DNA of 7,852 nucleotides, taken from NCBI GenBank assembly GCA_030432175.1, contig JAUIHU010000189.1, forward strand, positions 1 through 7,852, read 5' to 3'. How positions within the stretch are numbered: position 1 is the first letter of the stretch; each line of letters starts with the position of its first letter. Source of the DNA: Verrucomicrobiia bacterium (GTDB taxonomy: Bacteria > Verrucomicrobiota > Verrucomicrobiia > Limisphaerales > JAUIHU01). A program made the position numbers and the translations under genes. Below the pieces are notes generated by a model, which saw only the letters and a program-made list of their open reading frames with translations, searched no databases and was not told the DNA's origin. Below are positions 1 to 6,991 of the stretch, in pieces.

Positions 1-1
1 A

Positions 2-1132
2 CCTCAGACCGGCGCGGTGATCCCACCTATTTTTGCTACATCGACATTCGCTCAGATTGAGCCGGGTCAAACCAGAGGATATGATTACACCCGATCCGGT
101 AATCCCAACTTTACTCGCCTTGGGGAAACACTGGCATCTCTTGAATCGGCTCAATATGCGACTTTGTTTGCCAGTGGAATGTCGGCTGTGACGGCGGTTC
201 TATCGACATTGAAATCCGGAGATACAATACTTGCTGAGGAGAATATTTACGGCTGCACTTACCGGATTCTCGACAAGGTGTTTGAAAAGTATGGACTGTC
301 AGTCGAGTACGTTGACCTCAGTCGGGAAGACAATTTTGATTTAATCAAATCTCTCAAACCCACTCTGGTCTGGATTGAATCCCCAACTAATCCATTGCTG
401 AAAGTGATTGATATAATGGCGTTATCCGACCGGTGCCAGAGTCTGGGAATCCCTCTGGTCGTTGACAATACATTTGCCTCTCCTTATTTCCAGAAACCCA
501 TAGAGCTAGGAGCCACATTGTCTCTTTCGAGCGCCACCAAGTACATTAATGGTCATTCTGACTGTTTGGGAGGAGTCGTGTGCACCAATGACGAAGCCTG
601 GCGCGACAAGATGATATTTGCTCAAAAGGCAGTGGGACTACAACCCTCGCCTTTTGATTGTTGGTTGATACAGCGCGGAGTCAAGACGTTGGCGGTCCGG
701 ATGCGTCAGCACGCAGAAAACGCAATGGCAGTGGCTGAGTTTTTAGAAGCAAAAGCTGAAACCCGATTTGTCAGATATCCATTCCTGAAATCTCATCCGC
801 AAAATGAAGTCGCCAAGAGTCAGATGACCGGTGGGTCTGGAATTGTGACTGCAGTGTTCGATTTGAATCTGGATCAAACGGTGAAACTGGTCTCCAACAT
901 GAAATTATTTCGTTTAGCCGAAAGCCTGGGTGGAGTGGAATCTTTAATTTGTCATCCAGCTTCAATGACACACGCCTCGGTGCCGCGTGAGCAAAGAGAA
1001 AAAGTTGGAATAACCGACGGTTTGGTTCGTTTTTCTGTTGGGATTGAAGACAAGCTGGACCTGATTGACGACATCCGATCTGCTTTGGAATCATTGAGAT
1101 TAACTCTATTTACAAAGGAAACCTGCCAATAG
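2..1132 (+). CDS. Cystathionine gamma-synthase/beta-lyase/gamma-lyase family PLP enzyme, 5'-truncated
   Basis: This is a PLP-dependent enzyme of the Cys/Met metabolism (transsulfuration) family, expected in the cytoplasm. It makes or cleaves cystathionine in the exchange between cysteine and homocysteine. The reading frame is open to the left edge. The residues before the GTG at 17 (PQTGAV) fit the conserved start of the family, so this GTG is internal and the true start lies outside the window. Family landmarks are visible: YDYTR (codons 80-94), whose Tyr and Arg bind the PLP phosphate of the neighbouring subunit; FASGMSA; the Asp at 464-466 in VVDNTF, which pairs with the pyridine nitrogen; the Schiff-base Lys at 539-541 in SATKYINGHSD; and RFSVGIED near the C-terminus for substrate carboxylate binding. 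The C-terminus is complete, with TAG at 1130-1132. Gamma-synthase, gamma-lyase and beta-lyase cannot be separated by eye. Because the next gene looks like a gamma-synthase, a lyase role is a reasonable inference. The stop overlaps the apparent start of the next gene, implying cotranscription. Confidence 0.93.
   Translation, partial: PQTGAVIPPIFATSTFAQIEPGQTRGYDYTRSGNPNFTRLGETLASLESAQYATLFASGMSAVTAVLSTLKSGDTILAEENIYGCTYRILDKVFEKYGLSVEYVDLSREDNFDLIKSLKPTLVWIESPTNPLLKVIDIMALSDRCQSLGIPLVVDNTFASPYFQKPIELGATLSLSSATKYINGHSDCLGGVVCTNDEAWRDKMIFAQKAVGLQPSPFDCWLIQRGVKTLAVRMRQHAENAMAVAEFLEAKAETRFVRYPFLKSHPQNEVAKSQMTGGSGIVTAVFDLNLDQTVKLVSNMKLFRLAESLGGVESLICHPASMTHASVPREQREKVGITDGLVRFSVGIEDKLDLIDDIRSALESLRLTLFTKETCQ
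1114..1120 (+). promoter_or_regulatory. Shine-Dalgarno sequence that decides the second gene's start
   Basis: AAAGGAA lies 8 nt before ATA 1129 and only 2 nt before CTG 1123. It is the only convincing Shine-Dalgarno match in front of any gene in the window. It supports initiation at the junction of the two PLP-enzyme genes rather than at ATG 1342, which has no purine-rich element at the right distance. Which codon is used is an inference. Confidence 0.5.
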
Positions 1133-2661
1133 ATTCACATAGACGGGACATCCAGCGATTCCCACTGTGGCAGGAAGAGGAAACCGGCGTATCGCTTCCT
1201 CCTGATAATCCACACGCCAACTCGGTTTGCCTGCCAACATGGGCATCAAATATCGCATACGAGGAAGGCGAGGAACAAACGCTGAATAAACTGCAGACCG
1301 GGTATCCAAGATTTGTTTTTAACTCTCTGACCAAAAAGTGGATGGAGCAATTGACTCTTGAACTTGCTCCTGAAGGTTATTCCGCATGCCCGTTACCCTC
1401 TTTTCAATCTGCTGAACGTTGCCAGAATTTCCTAAAGATAAATCAGATAGATTCTCACATTCATCCTGATCCAGTGCATTCGGCTGCTGTTCTTTTATAT
1501 CCAGCCGACAGTTTGGGTGTCGTGAAAAAATTCTGGCAACATACAGGATCCATCATTAGTTCTAGATGGGCTGCTTCCGCTTTGAATTCAACCACAGCAT
1601 CTCGGGATTCAGAAGATTCGCTCTCTCTTTCTAATTCCAAACCGCTTCAACAGATTCGGGAACGACTCGCTGGAGTTTATGAAGTGGATCCAGATTATGT
1701 CTGGGTGTTCCCAACAGGAATGGCAGCTATCTACGAAGTTGCTCTGGCTTTGCAACGACTGTATCCAGGGCGTCCTTTCGCGCAAGTTGGCTTTCCTTAT
1801 GTCGACAGTTGGAAAGTGCAATCCATTTTGAATCGCAACTCAGAGTTATATCCCAGCTTGAAGGAACTACCTGGCAAACGCATGTTCAAACGGATTCAGC
1901 AGGGCGATTTTTGTGGAGTTTTTATGGAGATGCCTTCCAATCCATTACTTGAAGTTCCCGACCTCTTACATTTCCAATCCATAACCAATGAATCGGAAAC
2001 TCCTTTGATTATAGACGATACACTTGCAAATGCAGCCAATGTAGATCTACTGAATCATGCTGATGCCGTGACATGCAGCCTCACTAAGTACTTTTCTGGA
2101 TCTGGCGATGTGATGGCAGGAGGATTAATTATTTCACCCAGGCGATTTTTGGGTGGCAAACTTCAAGGAATTCTGAAGAACAGCTCGAAAAATCTGCTCT
2201 GGCCTGAAGATGCTTACGAATTGGAGCGCAATTCCAGAGATTTCATTCTGAGGGTTAATCAATCTTTTAATACTGCTCAATGGTTGGTGGATGCTTTAAC
2301 TGGACATCCAAAGATTGAGAAAATTCATTATCCAACCACAAACGGTCATGCAGATCGACTGGCATACTTTCATCGAGAGAATGGTCCGAAAGGTTTTGGG
2401 GCTTTATTTTCAATTGAACTTAAACAACCAGAAATAATGGCTCCAAAATTCTTTGATAACCTGACTTTCAATAAAGGACCCAATTTAGGTTCCCGTTTTT
2501 CATTGTGTTGTCCCTATACCCTTCTGGCTCACTACAAAGAATTGGATTTTGCGGAAGCAAGTGGTGTATCACGATGGTTGATACGATTTTCAATAGGACT
2601 TGAACCGCGCGAGGAACTTCTGGGGAGAATTCATCAAGCTTTGGGTCAGGCAGCCAGTTGA
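1129..2661 (+). CDS. STR2-like cystathionine gamma-synthase family PLP enzyme; non-canonical start
   Basis: This is a second, strongly diverged Cys/Met-metabolism PLP enzyme. It resembles the fungal STR2 type of cystathionine gamma-synthase, which joins an activated homoserine ester with cysteine. Matching landmarks are FPTGMAA, MEMPSNPLLEVPDL, LIIDDT, SLTKYFSGSGDVMAGG with the likely PLP Lys at 2086-2088, and LCCPYTLLAHYKELDFA followed by RWLIRFSIGLE. The first ATG is at 1342, but the frame is clearly coding from about 1132. It contains SLPPDNPHANSVCLPTW, AYEEGEE and TGYPRF, all typical of the STR2 N-terminus, and TGYPRF (1300-1314) is the probable PLP-phosphate YxR motif. There is no in-frame ATG, GTG or TTG between the upstream stop at 1066 and 1342. 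The best candidate is ATA at 1129, 8 nt after AAAGGAA (1114-1120) and overlapping the previous stop as ATAG. It would give 510 residues; the 1342 start gives 439 and loses the YxR motif. CTG at 1123 is an alternative start. The family call is firm and the start is inferred. Confidence 0.88.
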   Translation: MDSHRRDIQRFPLWQEEETGVSLPPDNPHANSVCLPTWASNIAYEEGEEQTLNKLQTGYPRFVFNSLTKKWMEQLTLELAPEGYSACPLPSFQSAERCQNFLKINQIDSHIHPDPVHSAAVLLYPADSLGVVKKFWQHTGSIISSRWAASALNSTTASRDSEDSLSLSNSKPLQQIRERLAGVYEVDPDYVWVFPTGMAAIYEVALALQRLYPGRPFAQVGFPYVDSWKVQSILNRNSELYPSLKELPGKRMFKRIQQGDFCGVFMEMPSNPLLEVPDLLHFQSITNESETPLIIDDTLANAANVDLLNHADAVTCSLTKYFSGSGDVMAGGLIISPRRFLGGKLQGILKNSSKNLLWPEDAYELERNSRDFILRVNQSFNTAQWLVDALTGHPKIEKIHYPTTNGHADRLAYFHRENGPKGFGALFSIELKQPEIMAPKFFDNLTFNKGPNLGSRFSLCCPYTLLAHYKELDFAEASGVSRWLIRFSIGLEPREELLGRIHQALGQAAS

Positions 2662-2739
2662 ATATGGGGGCTATCAGGATCCTTAAATGGCGCTGGGTGT
2701 TATTTGGAGCTGGATCAATGATTTCAGAATCTGGGCAAT

Positions 2740-2783
2740 TGCGGATTAGCGCTTGAATATTTGACTTTAAATCCGCATTTTTT
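2740..2783 (+). terminator. Hairpin plus T-run between the PLP-enzyme pair and proS
   Basis: TGCGGATT (2740-2747) and AATCCGCA (2770-2777) are perfect 8-base inverted arms around a 22-nt loop, followed at once by six T (2778-2783). This is the layout of a Rho-independent terminator for the transcript ending at 2661. The loop is long and the stem modest, so strength is uncertain. The T-run ends only 14 nt before the proS ATG, which leaves almost no room for a separate proS promoter downstream. The element could instead act as a leader attenuator for proS. The rest of the 2662-2797 gap shows nothing I can support, and no clear -35/-10 pair was found. Confidence 0.45.
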
Positions 2784-2797
2784 CTGGCTTTGTCGCT

Positions 2798-4522
2798 ATG
2801 CGTTGGACTCATACACTCATCCCTACCCTGAAAGAGGCGCCCTCGGACGCTGAGATTCTCAGTCATCAGTACTTGATTCGTTCCGGCATGGTTCGGAAAC
2901 TAACCGCCGGTTTGTACACGTTTCTGCCATTGGGCCTTCGGGTATTGCATAAAATTGAGAAAATTGTCCGCGAAGAAATGGATCGATCCGGCGCGCTGGA
3001 GACATTGATGCCAGCGTTGCAACCGCCTGAGATTTGGCAGAAGAGCGGTCGATATGAAACAGCTCGGGATGTGCTGTTCAAAGCCAAAGACCGATCGGAC
3101 AAGGAATGGGTTCTTGGACCGACGCACGAAGAGGTGATCACGACACTGGTTGCCGGAGAATTGCAGTCCTATCGCCACTTTCCGAAGACTTTCTACCAGA
3201 TTCAGACCAAATTTCGGGATGAGATCCGGCCTCGATTCGGTTTGATGCGGGCCAAGGAGTTCATTATGAAGGATGCCTACAGCTTCGACACAACCGATGA
3301 AGGGGCGCAGGTCAGTTATAAAAGCATGTATGACGCCTATGCCCGCATCTTCAAGCGGTGTGGATTGACAGCCTTTGCGGTAGAGGCGGATACGGGAGTG
3401 ATGGGAGGGAAATTTTCTCACGAATACATGGTTCCAGCGGAAACGGGCGAAAACGAAGTCGTCTACCAGGAAGAAAGTGGATACGCCGCGAATATCGAGA
3501 AGGCGGTGACCGGTTCTGTGAAGCTGGATTCAGATCCAGCTTTGAAAGATCTGGAAATTGAAAAATTTCCAACGCCAGGGGTTAAAACCATTGAGAATTT
3601 AGCCCGAGGTTCTCACAAGATTCCGGCGACTCAACAGATCAAAACCTTGGTTTATTTCCTGGAAGATAAGCCAATTATTTTATTGCTGCGTGGGGATGAT
3701 CAGTTGAATGAGGCTAAGTTGACAGGAGTTGTGGGATCCGCTGAGTTTCGTCCCGGAGAAGAAGCTGAAATCGTGGAGCTGCTGGGCGCTCATCCAGGGA
3801 GTCTGGGAGCTGTAGGTGTTTCTTCTGAAGTAAAAATCTATGGAGATTTGGCGATTGAAGGGACTTGGGGGATGGTGACCGGAGCTAATGAAGATGGATT
3901 TCACATCAAAAACGTTAACGTCAGTCGTGATCTACCTTCAGTGGAATGGGTTGATTTGCGAACAGCTAAAGTGGGAGATCCTTGCCCAACATCCGGTAAA
4001 CCGTTAAAAATACAGCGTGCAATTGAGGTGGGGCATGTATTTAAGCTGGGCACAAAGTATAGTGAAGCGTTGGGAGCCACCTTCCTGGACCACGATGGAA
4101 AAACAAAACCCGCGGTAATGGGATGTTACGGGATTGGCGTGACGCGGACACTGCAATCGGTGATCGAACAATCCAATGACAAATTCGGAGTCATCTGGCC
4201 AATGGCGATTGCTCCTTATCAGGTTTGTCTGACGCCTTTGAATGTGGATCCTGCAAGCGAAGTCATGCAACTCGCCAACAAGTTTTACACCGAGCTGGTT
4301 TCCAAAGGCGTCGAAGTCATTATGGATGATCGGGATGAACGGCCTGGATTTAAATTCAAGGATTCTGAACTGGTTGGTTTTCCAATTCGACTGGCAATCG
4401 GAGAAAAATCACTGGCCAACGGTGTGGTCGAATTAAAAATGCGAGCTGGTGGGGAAGTGGAGAAAATCACCCCTGAAATGGCGGTAGCCACTGTGCTGGA
4501 ACGAGTTCATGAAATGTTGTGA
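2798..4522 (+). CDS. proS: Prolyl-tRNA synthetase (class II, bacterial type with editing insertion)
   Basis: This cytoplasmic enzyme charges tRNA-Pro with proline using ATP. Its 574 residues are full length for the bacterial type. The start MRWTHTLIPTLKEAPSDAE is the usual N-terminus of the family, which supports ATG 2798 even though no Shine-Dalgarno precedes it. Class II motif 1 lies around residues 58-75 (REEMDRSGALETLMPALQ), motif 2 around 138-162 (FRDEIRPRFG, then MKDAYSF) and motif 3 around 441-453 (MGCYGIGVTRTLQ). The INS editing domain, which hydrolyses mischarged Ala-tRNA, spans roughly 225-390, with the expected lysine in IKTLVYF (K282). The anticodon-binding domain covers about 470-574. 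The usual CPxCG-like motif before EVGHVFKLGTKYSEALGA reads CPTSG, so a metal-binding pair of cysteines is not kept. It stands apart from its neighbours, with inverted repeats on both sides, and is probably its own transcription unit. Confidence 0.98.
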   Translation: MRWTHTLIPTLKEAPSDAEILSHQYLIRSGMVRKLTAGLYTFLPLGLRVLHKIEKIVREEMDRSGALETLMPALQPPEIWQKSGRYETARDVLFKAKDRSDKEWVLGPTHEEVITTLVAGELQSYRHFPKTFYQIQTKFRDEIRPRFGLMRAKEFIMKDAYSFDTTDEGAQVSYKSMYDAYARIFKRCGLTAFAVEADTGVMGGKFSHEYMVPAETGENEVVYQEESGYAANIEKAVTGSVKLDSDPALKDLEIEKFPTPGVKTIENLARGSHKIPATQQIKTLVYFLEDKPIILLLRGDDQLNEAKLTGVVGSAEFRPGEEAEIVELLGAHPGSLGAVGVSSEVKIYGDLAIEGTWGMVTGANEDGFHIKNVNVSRDLPSVEWVDLRTAKVGDPCPTSGKPLKIQRAIEVGHVFKLGTKYSEALGATFLDHDGKTKPAVMGCYGIGVTRTLQSVIEQSNDKFGVIWPMAIAPYQVCLTPLNVDPASEVMQLANKFYTELVSKGVEVIMDDRDERPGFKFKDSELVGFPIRLAIGEKSLANGVVELKMRAGGEVEKITPEMAVATVLERVHEML

Positions 4523-4559
4523 ACAGTGAATCCAGAAACCGATACCAGTCCAACGCTTC

Positions 4560-4592
4560 TTGTTACTGAATTGTAACAAATTGTTCGTTTTT
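4560..4592 (+). terminator. Possible weak proS terminator
   Basis: TTGTTAC (4560-4566) and GTAACAA (4573-4579) form a perfect 7-bp stem with a 6-nt loop, 38 nt after the proS stop. A run of five T follows at 4588-4592, 8 nt beyond the stem. The stem has only two G-C pairs and the T-run is not adjacent, so it would be a weak intrinsic terminator at best. An operator-like dyad is the alternative reading. Confidence 0.3.
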
Positions 4593-4597
4593 CCGTT

Positions 4598-4644
4598 ACG
4601 GCGGTTATGAAGTCTCTCCTCAGGAATTGACTCATAACCGCCGT
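4598..4644 (+). promoter_or_regulatory. Perfect 13-bp inverted repeat touching the DUF3450 start codon
   Basis: ACGGCGGTTATGA (4598-4610) and TCATAACCGCCGT (4632-4644) are exact reverse complements around a 21-nt loop. In RNA the GC-rich base of the stem would be stable. The right arm ends with the first two bases of the GTG at 4643, so the folded RNA would hide that start codon; with the alternative TTG at 4652 the stem ends 7 nt upstream. No T-run follows directly, so a simple terminator is less likely. A translational control hairpin or a protein-binding dyad at the head of the ExbB/ExbD operon are the main readings. The repeat is certain; its role is inferred. Confidence 0.5.
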
Positions 4645-5431
4645 GATTTATTTGAATAAGCCATTCTTAACTAACATCTTCCTTCGTGTGTTTCTGCCAG
4701 TAACTGCGTTTTTCTTAATGTGCGCAGTGGCCAGTGGGCAGAACGCGATCGTCAAAGAAACTCAAGATCGCCTAAAGAAATGGGTCGAAACCCGTCAGTT
4801 GATTTCAGAAGAAGCTGCCTCATGGATGGAGGAAAAGGATGTGCTTCAACAATCGATTGACCTGTTCCAGGCTGAGTCAAACAAGATCCAGGCCGATATT
4901 GATGAGGCTAATTCTGAAGAGTCTCAATACGCTGAGGAATATCAGGAACAGGAAGCCTTGAATGAGAATCTTAAACTGGCTTTAAAGGAACTGGGTGAGC
5001 AGGTCAGCCAGATTGAAAGAAGCGTACTCGATTTTCGCCCTGCCTTGCCGGCTCCACTGGCAGAAAAACTGGAACCGTTCTTCAATCGCATTCCCGAGGA
5101 CCCTGAAAATACCAAACTATCTGTGCCGGAGCGTGTGCAGTCCGTAGTCGGAATTTTAAGTGAAGTCGACAAATTTCAGTCAGCAATAACCCTTGCTGGA
5201 GAATTAAGAACGAACGACTCCGGAGCTGAAATTCAGGTTCAAACACTTTATTTAGGACTCGCGCAGGCATGGTTCGTCAACGCAAACGGAGATTTTGCAG
5301 GAACAGGGAAACCGGGACCTGACGGTTGGATTTGGAAATCAGATCCATTGATTGCCGACAAGGTATCCAAATTGATTGGAATGTATGAAAACACCGTTCC
5401 TGCCGTATACCTGGCGGTTCCCATTGAATAA
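4643..5431 (+). CDS. DUF3450 family exported coiled-coil protein of a TonB/ExbB-type operon
   Basis: The 262-residue product has a hydrophobic N-terminal signal (about residues 12-30, likely cleaved near VASG-QNA). A long acidic, glutamine-rich helical stretch (about 35-130) is predicted to be a coiled coil. The compact C-terminal part contains QTLYLGLAQAWFVN and a later GWIWKSDP. This layout and the position before an ExbB-family gene match DUF3450, a family of unknown biochemical function regularly found beside TonB-system motors. It should act in the periplasm, perhaps pairing with the coiled-coil domain of the next gene's product. An in-frame TGA at 4628-4630 limits the start to GTG 4643 or TTG 4652; ATG 4718 would destroy the signal. 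Neither plausible start has a good Shine-Dalgarno. The C-terminus is separated from the next gene by 67 nt. The domain is recognised from pattern, not from a search. Confidence 0.8.
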   Translation: MIYLNKPFLTNIFLRVFLPVTAFFLMCAVASGQNAIVKETQDRLKKWVETRQLISEEAASWMEEKDVLQQSIDLFQAESNKIQADIDEANSEESQYAEEYQEQEALNENLKLALKELGEQVSQIERSVLDFRPALPAPLAEKLEPFFNRIPEDPENTKLSVPERVQSVVGILSEVDKFQSAITLAGELRTNDSGAEIQVQTLYLGLAQAWFVNANGDFAGTGKPGPDGWIWKSDPLIADKVSKLIGMYENTVPAVYLAVPIE

Positions 5432-5461
5432 TCTCTTCACTGGAATCGGAGTTACTTGAAT

Positions 5462-5487
5462 ATGGCTGATTAGCCATCGTGATTTTT
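5462..5487 (+). terminator. Small hairpin with downstream T-run inside the operon
   Basis: ATGGCT (5462-5467) and AGCCAT (5472-5477) form a perfect 6-bp stem with a GATT tetraloop. Five T follow at 5483-5487, 5 nt after the stem. It sits between the DUF3450 gene and the long ExbB-family gene, which are almost certainly cotranscribed. If real, it would be a leaky terminator or an RNA-processing or stability element that sets unequal expression. It is short enough to be chance. Confidence 0.3.
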
Positions 5488-5498
5488 AAATATTTTGG

Positions 5499-6944
5499 AT
5501 GTCTCGAATTTTGAAAAGTAGATTGAACATTTTCTCCAAGGCAGCTTTGGGATTGGCTTGTGCCTTCACTGGCGGGTTTCTGGTGTCTGCTCAAGAAGCG
5601 CCTGAACAAAACATTGACCAGGTGTTGGTTCAGGCTCAGTTGGATCTGGAATCAGCTCTGAATGAATTGTCCGAACAACGCAAAGCTATCGCCGAAGAAA
5701 AGATTCCGCTGGTTAGAGAATTAAATTCGGCTGAGAGTGAGACTTTGGATTTACGCAAAGATCTTCAACGCGCACAGCGTTCTCAGGACAATCAATTGGT
5801 TGAGCTGAACGCATTGAAGAACGAGGTCAAACAACGTCAGGATCAATTGAGCTACCTGGGAAGTTTATTAAACGAATACACTCGTAATTTTGAGACGCGC
5901 ATCCACATCAGTGAATCCCAGATATACAACGTGGCTATGCAGGCCTCCAAAGAAGCGTTTGATGATGCAGAGCTGGAGCCATTGGAAAAACTGACTACAC
6001 AACTGGGACTGATCAAGGTTTCTATTGGACGAATTGAAAATGCCGGGAGTGGTCACCAGTTCGAAGGAAACGCCGTGACTCCAGAGGGCAAGTTAGAGTC
6101 CGGATCTTTTGTTGTTGCCGGGCCGGCTGTTTACTTCAGTAGCGAGGCCAGCGACGCTGCAGGTTGGGTAGACCTTGTATTGGGTTCACCCGAGCCAACC
6201 GTGATTGATCTGGGTCCGGAATGGACTCCTGTGGTTGACGAGTTTGCGAAAAATGGATCCGGCATGGCTCCTTTGGATCCCACACTGGGTAATGCGTTAA
6301 AAATTGCTTCCACGGAAGAAGGGTTTATTGAACACGCCTCAAAAGGGGGTCCGGTGATGATCCCTATTCTGGCCTTAGGTTTCTTTGCTGTGGTTATTGG
6401 AGTCTTCAAGTGGATACAGCTATCTAAAATACGACTCGCTACTCCTCGTGACCTGCAGGTGATATTGGATCGAGTTATTGGAGGAAACAAGGACAGCGCG
6501 TTGGATCACGCAAAGAGTATTAATGGTCCTGTCGGAGAACTGCTTCAGTCCGCGGTTAAGCATGCAAATGAAAAGAAAGAGTTAATTGAGGAAGCGCTTT
6601 ATGAACGCATTCTCAAAACCAAACCTAAACTGGAGAAGCTGATTCCTTTCGTGGCTTTGGGCGCTGCTACTGCGCCTTTATTGGGATTGTTGGGAACCGT
6701 TACCGGGATGATTAACACCTTTAAGATGATTAGTATTTTTGGAACAGGAGATCCAAAAACACTTTCCTCCGGTATTTCTGAAGCGTTGGTGACGACTGAG
6801 TTTGGTTTGATCGTGGCGATTCCCTGCTTGCTGATCCATGCCTTTCTTTCCCGAAAGATGAAAAGTGTTTTAGGAAGCATGGAGGAGCTGTCTGTTGGAT
6901 TTGTCAACGGTGTTCCTGAGCGAAAATCCAGCGCAGATTCCTAA
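5499..6944 (+). CDS. MotA/TolQ/ExbB family proton-channel protein with long exported coiled-coil N-terminal domain (TtpC-like)
   Basis: The 481-residue protein is about twice the length of a normal ExbB. It has a signal peptide (about 1-31, VSA-QEAPEQ), a charged coiled-coil region (about 38-128) and a globular periplasmic part (about 155-265). A MotA/TolQ/ExbB domain follows, with membrane spans near 284-304, 381-405 and 430-451. Family motifs are TAPLLGLLGTVTGM (391-404) and GISEALVTTEFGLIVAIP (425-442). The glutamate in SEAL (428) matches the functional ExbB TM3 position, as I recall it. The arrangement is that of TtpC, the extra ExbB-like subunit of the Vibrio TonB2 system. With the next ExbB and ExbD it should form a proton-driven inner-membrane motor, its N-terminal domain reaching into the periplasm. 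ATG 5499 is the start that keeps the signal peptide; no Shine-Dalgarno is visible. The gap to the next gene is 47 nt with nothing notable. Confidence 0.92.
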   Translation: MSRILKSRLNIFSKAALGLACAFTGGFLVSAQEAPEQNIDQVLVQAQLDLESALNELSEQRKAIAEEKIPLVRELNSAESETLDLRKDLQRAQRSQDNQLVELNALKNEVKQRQDQLSYLGSLLNEYTRNFETRIHISESQIYNVAMQASKEAFDDAELEPLEKLTTQLGLIKVSIGRIENAGSGHQFEGNAVTPEGKLESGSFVVAGPAVYFSSEASDAAGWVDLVLGSPEPTVIDLGPEWTPVVDEFAKNGSGMAPLDPTLGNALKIASTEEGFIEHASKGGPVMIPILALGFFAVVIGVFKWIQLSKIRLATPRDLQVILDRVIGGNKDSALDHAKSINGPVGELLQSAVKHANEKKELIEEALYERILKTKPKLEKLIPFVALGAATAPLLGLLGTVTGMINTFKMISIFGTGDPKTLSSGISEALVTTEFGLIVAIPCLLIHAFLSRKMKSVLGSMEELSVGFVNGVPERKSSADS

Positions 6945-6991
6945 TTGTAACAAGACAGAAATCAAACCGACTTTTAATCCATTGTAGAGTT

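Noticed and set aside
1069..1132. Programmed -1 frameshift fusing the two PLP-enzyme genes into one protein
   Set aside because: The frames are related by -1 and overlap, but no slippery heptamer is visible in 1069-1130, and the first protein already ends where the family normally ends.
1342..1344. ATG 1342 as the true start of the second PLP enzyme
   Set aside because: It would drop about 70 conserved-looking residues including the YxR motif, and it has no well-placed Shine-Dalgarno.
2468..2866. 132-codon open frame on the minus strand
   Set aside because: It overlaps the ends of two well-supported plus-strand genes, and its product shows no recognisable motif, so it is a shadow. The other long minus-strand frames fail for the same reason.
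4627..4655. TTGACT as a -35 box for the DUF3450 operon
   Set aside because: No convincing -10 box follows at 16-18 nt, and transcription from it would begin at or after the only plausible start codons.
5462..5473. Three-codon open frame ATG GCT GAT TAG as an upstream leader peptide
   Set aside because: It has no ribosome-binding site and is fully explained by the hairpin sequence.
5556..5561. Lipoprotein signal around the cysteine in the long ExbB signal peptide
   Set aside because: The residues before the cysteine do not fit a lipobox, and it lies in the middle of the hydrophobic core.
6943..6953. AATTGTAACAA repeated from 4569-4579
   Set aside because: An 11-base AT-rich match in two gaps is weak. 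Only the first copy has an inverted partner arm, so no shared regulatory site is claimed.
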